Program-made: the position numbers and the translations under genes
The notes under the pieces: generated by a model
What the model saw: only the letters and a program-made list of their open reading frames with translations
Told to the model about the DNA's origin: nothing
The model's database searches: none
From: Shewanella psychrophila
GTDB lineage: Bacteria; Pseudomonadota; Gammaproteobacteria; Enterobacterales; Shewanellaceae
Length of the DNA stretch: 64,000 nucleotides
Direction: 5' to 3'
Assembly (NCBI RefSeq): GCF_002005305.1
Contig: NZ_CP014782.1
Location: 434,001 to 498,000 of the forward strand
Shown here: in pieces, positions 45,403 through 52,341 of the stretch
How positions within the stretch are numbered: position 1 is the first letter of the stretch
Layout: each line of letters opens with the position of its first letter

Positions 45403-48015
45403 ATGAAGATAAGCTACTTTGCATGTGCTTGCGCCTTGATAACAAGCAGTGCCCATGCTTATGAAATCTGCCAATTGGGTGATGAACTGTTGGTTCTCGA
45501 CAAAGAATCTTTCAATGCCGTCCAACAAGATAATTATCAGACCTTCAGTGAAGACATCACTGCTGACACCTTATTCACCACCGCCCCTGAACATTTACCT
45601 GAACTAAAACCTACGTTACCCGATACCGAGGGAGTATTTACGCGCACCTCGTTATTATTGGAGACTGGTCCTGCCTCGACCTTGGCTATCGAAAGTGGCG
45701 AAGCGGCACGTTTGATGAGCACTTTGGGCCGTACTAGTAGTGGGTTAGCCAAAGGGGCACTTGAGGCTTTGGGACCGATTGGTGATGCCGCCGCAGTGGG
45801 ATTATGGGCACGCGATGTCGCTAATACTTTCCAAGATGAATCACGTACTAGCTACGATCGCTTTACGTCGGTTATGGGATTAATCGATTGGTTCGGCGCA
45901 TTGAAGCTGCCAGAACGTGAGATTGACCGGCATATTTTGAGTAAGCGCTGGGCTGCCATCGCTACTGGTGAGCACTACAGTTTTTCTGTTCATCAGGATC
46001 TAGTGACTCGGCAAGACGTACGCAATAAGGCACATTGGGCGGCACTGGCTGCCAATCAAGATGTGATGTTAACGCAGGTGGTTAACGGTTATGCCACCGA
46101 TCTTGCCCTCAAATACCAACTGCATTATCAAGAGGCAGTGAAAGCACAAACTGAGATGGCGGAAACCTTGCTCAATGCGATCGATCTAGAAGTGCGCAAA
46201 ACCTTGAGTACGCATTTTGCGTTTGATTGGGAAGATACCCGTCTGTTTGCGAGTGATTTTTCAAGTGCTTGTCGTACTCAAGTGAGCACGCTTGAAGCTC
46301 TATATCCTGTATACCGAGAAAACAACAGTGCGCCACAGAGCCTACCTTCAACCAAAGAGGCAAACCGGGCACTCTCGACCCTGCAACGGTGTCAGTTTGC
46401 ATTGCAACAATCGGCTTTTGTTGTGCTCGATGAGCTAAGTCAAGGCCGGCGAGATGGATTATCGCAACCAGCCATGCACTATCTGTATCGCACAGCCTTA
46501 GAAGCAAAAAAACAGGTTGTCGACACCGCCGACAATCATTTGAGTCTGATCCAACAAAAATTACGTCAGGACATGCGTAAAGCGGGTCATGACACCATTG
46601 ATGCCTTATTTGCATCTGGTACGATCCAACAAAGCACGCAATTTTTCAAAGACCAAGCCAGCCGTTATGCCGTGGATGAAATGGCACGCAGCGTGCTTTA
46701 TCGCCCAGCGACTGGCCAAGAGCTCAATACAAAAGTGTTAGTTTTGCAGCCAGGTTATTCAAAATGTACTTACTTTGGTGTTTCACAGCGTAATCCACAA
46801 ATTCCAATGTGCTTGGAAGAAACGTGGATCCCCGCGGAAACCCGTAGGTTTGATCAAACCAAAGATGTTGTGGTAAACGCGATTCGCCTGCCCATTAAGC
46901 AGAAATACATCAGCTACTTTGATGATGCTATGCAGCAATTGGTTACGCATGGCTGGGATGCCAATAACGAAGAAGAATGGCTAGAAACACAACTGAAAGA
47001 CTATGCCAGACAACAAACCACCAAGCAGCAATCCCGTGATGATAAGGCCTTAGTACAGCGCTGGCTATTCGCTTCGCTCGGCAATGAATGTCGCGGTGAT
47101 AATGCTTGTGCAGGCTGGGGCCAAGCCTACTTGGCTAAAGAACGATTGTCACACAATTCCTCATTGACCGACATTGCTAAGTGGCTGGCGGCATACCCGA
47201 ATCCAAATAGTTATGTGCACAAGCATCGCCTAGCTAAGCTCAAGGTCGAATTACCTCGCGCATTGGAAAGTGAGTGGCAAGCCGCCCTTAGTCATAGCTA
47301 TCACAGCTATGCTTATCCTGAGAGTTTCAATATCGAGCATTATGCTCCCTTGATTGATAGTGCGTTAAAAGGGGCTGGACTGAATTTTTCGGCATTGGTT
47401 AATCCCGCGCAAATAGACAAAGTGATGCCGCTGTTTAAGCGCATTGTGAAAACCAATATTATGGAGGCGATGGTTCAATCTGAGATGAGAGGCAACGAAT
47501 GGCTCAATGCACAGATTGGGGACTTCCAACGTTATGCTGCCATTGTCCATGCCCAGAATACGACAACAGGTCATTACGCCCCAGGTCAAGCCGACAATAA
47601 CATCCTGTTTTCTCAACCTCTACCAGCATATCTGCTGCGTTACAGCATTTCCGAGGTTCCTGGTATTTCCAATTTACCTGCGGGTTATGACGGTACGCTG
47701 AGCGCATCAATTGATGCGATGTATACGCCTAGCTCATCACTTGGCCAGCGTATTACTGAAGTCAGTACTGCCCAAGAGGAGATAGCTGCTCAGATTGGGC
47801 GTGCATGCGACATTGATTACACCGCTTTGAAGCAAAGTTTACTGAACTTATCAGGCAACGACACCTTGATGTGGTTATACCCAATGTCAGATTGGGTCGA
47901 CAGCTTAACGCGTGAACAGTTGCGTTTGCAGGCGGTGATTAATTGGGGAGCCCAACAACAAACCGACAATCATCTTAGTTGTCAGTTGAGTCGCAATAAT
48001 CCGCGCTATTTTTGA
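45403..48015 (+). CDS. Large secreted protein of ART cluster, unknown
   Basis: An 870-residue exported protein, not recognised. Residues 1-21 of the longer frame form a signal peptide (ending SSAHA). Numbered from 45397, residues 98-170 hold glycine/alanine-rich hydrophobic helices (GLAKGALEALGPIGDAAAVGLWARDVANTF, GLIDWFGAL) that resemble pore or translocation helices of large toxins; the rest is mainly helical. The mature part has nine cysteines, an odd number. The ATG at 45403 is chosen because AAGGA is 7 bases before it. Two ADP-ribosyltransferase genes follow at once (28 and 79 bp gaps), so a delivery or partner role is inferred. Confidence 0.6.
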   Translation: MKISYFACACALITSSAHAYEICQLGDELLVLDKESFNAVQQDNYQTFSEDITADTLFTTAPEHLPELKPTLPDTEGVFTRTSLLLETGPASTLAIESGEAARLMSTLGRTSSGLAKGALEALGPIGDAAAVGLWARDVANTFQDESRTSYDRFTSVMGLIDWFGALKLPEREIDRHILSKRWAAIATGEHYSFSVHQDLVTRQDVRNKAHWAALAANQDVMLTQVVNGYATDLALKYQLHYQEAVKAQTEMAETLLNAIDLEVRKTLSTHFAFDWEDTRLFASDFSSACRTQVSTLEALYPVYRENNSAPQSLPSTKEANRALSTLQRCQFALQQSAFVVLDELSQGRRDGLSQPAMHYLYRTALEAKKQVVDTADNHLSLIQQKLRQDMRKAGHDTIDALFASGTIQQSTQFFKDQASRYAVDEMARSVLYRPATGQELNTKVLVLQPGYSKCTYFGVSQRNPQIPMCLEETWIPAETRRFDQTKDVVVNAIRLPIKQKYISYFDDAMQQLVTHGWDANNEEEWLETQLKDYARQQTTKQQSRDDKALVQRWLFASLGNECRGDNACAGWGQAYLAKERLSHNSSLTDIAKWLAAYPNPNSYVHKHRLAKLKVELPRALESEWQAALSHSYHSYAYPESFNIEHYAPLIDSALKGAGLNFSALVNPAQIDKVMPLFKRIVKTNIMEAMVQSEMRGNEWLNAQIGDFQRYAAIVHAQNTTTGHYAPGQADNNILFSQPLPAYLLRYSISEVPGISNLPAGYDGTLSASIDAMYTPSSSLGQRITEVSTAQEEIAAQIGRACDIDYTALKQSLLNLSGNDTLMWLYPMSDWVDSLTREQLRLQAVINWGAQQQTDNHLSCQLSRNNPRYF

Positions 48016-48043
48016 TACGCCTTAGACACTGTAAGGCAAAATT

Positions 48044-48805
48044 ATGAAGCAGATTCTTACACTTATCGTCAGTTTGACGTTTAGCCTTTATGCCCAGGTT
48101 TTACTCGCATTGCCATTGGATGCTCTCAAACAACCAATGCGTACGCAACAAGAGTTGGCACTGCTGTCTGAACAGTTTAAAGATTGGTCTGTTGCTGCAA
48201 CGAGCTGGCGTCATAAACTACTGACAGCAACAGAAAAAAGTGCACTTGAGGACTTTTCTGTGTCGGGCTACATCACCGCGAATGACCATCTACGTGCCAG
48301 TGATGGTGCAGAATGGGGGGCCGCTGCGCGTGATGCACAAAGATACATTCGTCAGGTGCGCAGAGGGCTCGTGAAATTACCGCGCTATAAAGGCACTGTC
48401 TTTCGCGGCAGTTGGATGAAGCAGTCATTAGCGCAGAAACTTAATGTAGGTGATGTACTGGTTGATCCGGCATTTATGTCAACCAGTACCCTGCCTGAAA
48501 TGGTAATACGCTTCGCAGTTGTGCCACCGAGTTCCGCTTTACCAATGGAAAAAGCCTTTTTTGAGATCAATGCACAACATGGGAGTTATACCTTGGCGGG
48601 GATATCAGAATTCAGTCCAGAAGCCGAAGTATTGCTTACACCTAAGCGTTTCTTTCGTGTTACTGCACTTGAAAAAATGGCAACAGGTAACTTCATTGCA
48701 ATGGACACCTTGGCTGGAGCGCCTTCAAACACGAGTCGAGTTTTTAATTTGTTCTCTGGAGAAGAAGTTTCGTCATCAAGATGGCAGCGCTTAATTTGTC
48801 GTTAG
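48044..48805 (+). CDS. Secreted mono-ADP-ribosyltransferase toxin, first copy
   Basis: A 253-residue exported enzyme predicted to transfer ADP-ribose from NAD+ to protein, arginine-specific by its motif. Signal peptide about 1-22. The R-S-E triad is complete: R121 in YKGTVFRGS, STS at 146-148 in FMSTST, and ExE at E193-x-E195 in FSPEAEVLL. Size, signal peptide and motifs recall the Vis toxin of Vibrio splendidus. There is only one cysteine, C252, two residues from the end. Closely related to the next gene. Target protein unknown. Confidence 0.85.
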   Translation: MKQILTLIVSLTFSLYAQVLLALPLDALKQPMRTQQELALLSEQFKDWSVAATSWRHKLLTATEKSALEDFSVSGYITANDHLRASDGAEWGAAARDAQRYIRQVRRGLVKLPRYKGTVFRGSWMKQSLAQKLNVGDVLVDPAFMSTSTLPEMVIRFAVVPPSSALPMEKAFFEINAQHGSYTLAGISEFSPEAEVLLTPKRFFRVTALEKMATGNFIAMDTLAGAPSNTSRVFNLFSGEEVSSSRWQRLICR

Positions 48806-48884
48806 CCGTTTTATTTACTACATACAGGGAAGCTCTCGTTACGTCACCACACAACGAGAGAACCACATTGATACCGGAGTTATC

Positions 48885-49652
48885 ATGTTAAAAATACTGA
48901 TATCAGTATTACTGATTGTTTTTACTACGTTTACGTGGGCAGAAGATTTTGCTGAGTTCACAGGACGGGCATTGAGTCCACAGCAGGAAGAAAACATAGC
49001 CGATGCCTTGATGGATTGGAGTGTCAGTCACCATGTGAAAGCTGAGCAAAGAATGTTGCCGGAAGAGTATTCTGCCATCAAACGTTATGGACGCGTTGAT
49101 CATGATGTGATCAATGAGTTCCTACGCGCTGGCGAGCCGAAGGATTTCCTGGGCGGACTCTTTGGCGATGCTGCGCAACGTAGCGTAAAAGCCATAAAAT
49201 CGGCTTTGAATAAACTGCCCAATTATAAAGGGACCGTATATCGAGGCTCAACCATCAAAAATGTGCTTCTAGAGAAAATCAATGTGGGTGACATTTTTCA
49301 TGAGAGAGCATTTCTTTCTACCTCAATGATCCCGAGCTATGCTCGCACTTTTTCAGCCAGTGCTGCATACGAAGGTGCATCGGCAGCACAGTTTAAAATC
49401 TCACTTAAATCGGCGGGGCGAGCCATCAATGCGTATACCTTTAAAGCTTATGAAGCGGAGATCTTGGCTAAACCTAATACATATTATCGTATTGAGGCCA
49501 TCAATCGCCTTTCACGTAATCAAAATTTTATCAAACTCAGAGAGATTAAGAACCCAAGTCGTTACTTACGAGCAGATCCGGATGCCCGAGTGTATGACAG
49601 TTTCAGTGGCGAAGAGGTGAACTCTCGCCGTAGCAGCCTTATGTGTCTCTAA
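48885..49652 (+). CDS. Secreted mono-ADP-ribosyltransferase toxin, second copy
   Basis: A 255-residue paralogue of the preceding enzyme. Signal peptide 1-19. R120 in YKGTVYRGS, STS at 145-147 in FLSTSM, and E190-x-E192 in AYEAEIL give a full arginine-specific R-S-E site. Both copies share NVGD, FSGEEV near the end and a single cysteine at the extreme C-terminus (C254 here). The N-terminal third differs, so the two may reach different targets. GGAG precedes the ATG. It is the last gene of the cluster. Confidence 0.85.
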   Translation: MLKILISVLLIVFTTFTWAEDFAEFTGRALSPQQEENIADALMDWSVSHHVKAEQRMLPEEYSAIKRYGRVDHDVINEFLRAGEPKDFLGGLFGDAAQRSVKAIKSALNKLPNYKGTVYRGSTIKNVLLEKINVGDIFHERAFLSTSMIPSYARTFSASAAYEGASAAQFKISLKSAGRAINAYTFKAYEAEILAKPNTYYRIEAINRLSRNQNFIKLREIKNPSRYLRADPDARVYDSFSGEEVNSRRSSLMCL

Positions 49653-50183
49653 TTAGCATGACGTATGCCTGGCCACTTCTGTGTGAGTGAGTTCAGAAGG
49701 GAGCACCATTCTGAACTTATTCGTCTTGAATTATGCAGTCAAAAAATTCTGAGTTGACCACTTTCTTATACTGATTGATATTGCTTGAAACTGCGTAGTT
49801 TGGAACGGAGAAGACTTTGCTATTTCTAAGTGGCTCGGTGTTATTGAGGAAGTCGTTCAGAGTCATACTCATGATTTTAATCATGTTTGATACATCTCTT
49901 AGATATCTTGGTATTACTGATTTTTGAGTACTGGATTTCGATTTTTATTTATAACTAGCTGTCCAAATGGGTAGCTGCCCTAATTGTGTCTTTTATGGTT
50001 AACTTGTTAAGTTCTTCCGGCGGTATAAGCAGCGAAAATGTCAGTGTGATTTGTGTTTTCACTTGCTTATGTTCTATATGTCTATGAGCGTCCACAGCAT
50101 ATTGTGTATCGACATCGGGGGATAGATAAGAGTATGAGAAACACACCTTTATTACAGTTGAGAGAATACCGATCAAATCAGAA
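49653..50183. other. Intergenic DNA after the ART cluster
   Basis: No clear gene. A hairpin motif at about 49952-49987 resembles one at 43168-43203. A short frame at 50134 with a good GGGGGA site encodes about 17 residues and overlaps the next small gene by GTGA; it could be a leader or the front of a frameshifted gene. Confidence 0.4.
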
Positions 50184-50219
50184 GTGAAGAGAAAGTCTAA
50201 TCTAAAAAATAAGACTAAA

Positions 50220-50339
50220 ATGAAGCAGCGCATGGTACGTCATAAAATAGAGGAGTACATGGAACAGCGTGAGTTGAATGCAGTGTTAGGTCTCGAAGAG
50301 GGAGAGGTTATCTCTGTGCTTAGTTATGACGATAAGTGA
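50220..50339 (+). CDS. Small charged protein, possibly 5'-frameshifted
   Basis: A 39-residue frame ending LGLEEGEVISVLSYDDK, with a helical, basic-then-acidic pattern (RHKIEEYMEQRELNAVLG) seen in several small conserved Shewanella/Pseudomonas proteins. The frame extends to a GTG at 50184 without an ATG. An ATG at 50134 with a good ribosome-binding site is in another frame, so a single-base change may have split a longer gene. It lies 7 bp before the next small gene. Confidence 0.4.
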   Translation: MKQRMVRHKIEEYMEQRELNAVLGLEEGEVISVLSYDDK

Positions 50340-50346
50340 GAGTCCT

Positions 50347-50574
50347 ATGAAGTATTGCCAACATTGCTTTCTTGTCAATAAAACACACTGTGTAAATATT
50401 TGCGTATTGAGTCTTGAACCTGGCCGTTATGTTTTTTCTCAGCTTGGAGAATATTGGTATCTCACTCATCCAGAGTATTACGATCCCATTACGATAATCA
50501 GTGAGCAGGAAAAAGAGACCATCACCTTTATAAAACAATTGTTGGAACGGTTGAAAACCGAAAGGATTAAGTAA
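50347..50574 (+). CDS. Small hypothetical protein with Cys/His N-terminus
   Basis: A 75-residue frame beginning MKYCQHCFLVNKTHCVNIC, with a CxxC and two more cysteines that could bind a metal, and a helical C-terminus (EQEKETITFIKQLLERLKTERIK). The ATG at 50347 follows GAGAG and is only 7 bp after the upstream small frame, so they may be one operon. No family recognised. Confidence 0.5.
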   Translation: MKYCQHCFLVNKTHCVNICVLSLEPGRYVFSQLGEYWYLTHPEYYDPITIISEQEKETITFIKQLLERLKTERIK

Positions 50575-50667
50575 ATTTTACTGCAGACTATCCGAACAGC
50601 ACATCCCCGGCATTGCCACTTTAGTGGGAGGTGTGTCTGTTCCAACAAAGATAAGCCCACTATAGGC

Positions 50668-51921
50668 TTAGAGATCCCCTCATTTTTCAATTTTAAATAA
50701 TCCCGAAAATTGAACGGTAAATAGGCTGGTTTTTAAGGTAACGATAAAAATTATCCATTAGAGGTTCTGCCCACTCTTCTCGCATCGTGGGTAACAGTTC
50801 ATAGTAAATACAACCTTGGCGAAACAGAGAGTATGAGCGAGTTTTACTGGTATTTGCCTTTATTGTCTTTTCCAAGTCAGCATCCTCGCCCGCTTTTCCT
50901 AGTAGCGTCAGCAAGCCTATCGCCAAGGCGCTTAGCAAAAACAACCGGTCTCTACGTACCGGGGAACGCGTGTAGGTGGCACTCATCCCCATGCCAAAAC
51001 GATAGTCTTTAATGTCACGAAAAGTCGTCTCTATCCCCCAACGTTTCCCATATAAAGTCAACATCTTGCTACTCACTAGGTCACGTCGACTTGATGCTAA
51101 ATACCAAGCTTCTTTCATGCCTTTTTTCTTGGTGCAAATGACCCGAGCGACTGCTTGCTTATTACCCGTTATTTGAACGTCCTTAAGGGTTCTTGTTATG
51201 CCGCTGGGTAATAGCCAGTCCTTTACTGGAAACAGCTCTCCTACCGCATCGGTGACTTTGATATTAGCCTTAATTCTAATGATGAAGTCAAAACCCAGCT
51301 CATGTTCAATGAAGTTAAATAGTGCCGTATCACTAAAGCCTCTATCAGCAACAATTGTCACTTTAACATCCTCTGCAACGATCGACCTTAACTTAACCAA
51401 CAACTCATCTTCATGGTTGTTTCTATTACCTTTTAAAGCATGTTTACGATGGGTTTTCCATAGCAGTGGCGTGTTACGTCCATGGGTTGTTTGCATACTC
51501 AGTACGATGGTTGAATGGTCGTCTGAATCAAATTCAGTCCAATCGAGAGAGACCACTATCTCTTTGCGTGCACCGATAATATAAGGCCCCCAGGAGTCCA
51601 GTAATTGCCAGACGTTTAACTTTGTATTACTGAGTAATCGGTCTACTTGTTTAATAGCAGACTTACGCTTAAGTTTATTGGCTTGGGCTAAGCCAGCGCC
51701 AATGGCATGAATAGCGAGTGACTCCTTTTCAATCACTCCGTGAGCGGCATTAGCAAGTGAGGTGACCCTTTTAGCATGCATGTCATGGCCAAAGAGTTCA
51801 TCGATGTGATTATGAATAAGGGCTTTATTTATCATGTTATAAATTTTAGAACATAGAGTGATTTGGCTTATTATACTCTGGAAGCCTTGCTGCCTCTGGT
51901 TATTATGAGGGGATGCTTAAG
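50668..51921 (-). mobile_element. Intact IS4-family (IS10-like) element
   Basis: Ends CTTAGAGATCCCCTCAT (50668-50684) and CTTAAGCATCCCCTCAT (read inward, 51905-51921) match at 14 of 17 positions and resemble IS10-group ends. A perfect 9-bp target duplication, CACTATAGG, flanks it (50659-50667 and 51922-51930). Recent insertion is likely. Confidence 0.93.
50693..51835 (-). CDS. IS4-family transposase
   Basis: An intact 380-residue transposase. D98 in VSLDWTEFD, D164 in VADRGFSDT and E269 in YGKRWGIETTFRDIK form the DDE site, and the last segment fits the Y-2-R-3-E-6-K signature of the family. It fills most of the element. Confidence 0.93.
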   Translation of the reverse strand: MINKALIHNHIDELFGHDMHAKRVTSLANAAHGVIEKESLAIHAIGAGLAQANKLKRKSAIKQVDRLLSNTKLNVWQLLDSWGPYIIGARKEIVVSLDWTEFDSDDHSTIVLSMQTTHGRNTPLLWKTHRKHALKGNRNNHEDELLVKLRSIVAEDVKVTIVADRGFSDTALFNFIEHELGFDFIIRIKANIKVTDAVGELFPVKDWLLPSGITRTLKDVQITGNKQAVARVICTKKKGMKEAWYLASSRRDLVSSKMLTLYGKRWGIETTFRDIKDYRFGMGMSATYTRSPVRRDRLFLLSALAIGLLTLLGKAGEDADLEKTIKANTSKTRSYSLFRQGCIYYELLPTMREEWAEPLMDNFYRYLKNQPIYRSIFGII

Positions 51922-51930
51922 CACTATAGG

Positions 51931-52341
51931 CCAAGTTGATGGCCTTAATATCAGCACCTTAATATAATAAGCAACATAGTGTGTTAGTCCATTGTTTATA
52001 ATAAGCCGTTTAAAAAACTGTGACTATCTAGATGAATGGCTTGGGTAGCCCAGAATTTCTGGCTTGCTTATCAGTATTTAGGTTTTAATATTAAGATTAA
52101 AGTGACCCCTTCATTGTGTTGTAATTTTTTATTACAAGGTATCATATTGGAAATATAAAAAATTAAAACGTTTATTGATAGAATATCCCCTAGTAAAAAA
52201 CAAATATAAAGAAGGTGGCTAAAATAATAGCTTGTGTGCTAATCATTGTTGCTGATTAAATTGTTTTCTCTGTAAGCAACGAATGAAGTGGTTTTAGTTA
52301 TATATAAATAAAAATATGGATACCTGAAGGAAGGGACAATT
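51931..52341. other. AT-rich upstream region of the effector-like gene
   Basis: No gene seen. No hrp box (GGAACC-N15/16-CCAC) could be found upstream of 52342. A good GGAAGGGA ribosome-binding site lies before the ATG. Confidence 0.4.

Noticed and set aside
49955..50233. 92-residue frame on the minus strand
   Set aside because: Overlaps the small plus-strand genes and hairpin, no ribosome-binding site and no family pattern.
40973..51930. Composite transposon carrying the toxin genes
   Set aside because: The flanking elements are of different families, each with its own perfect target duplication, so they inserted separately.
51931..52341. hrp box or ExsA-type promoter before the effector-like gene
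   Set aside because: No GGAACC-N15/16-CCAC or A-rich ExsA box was found.
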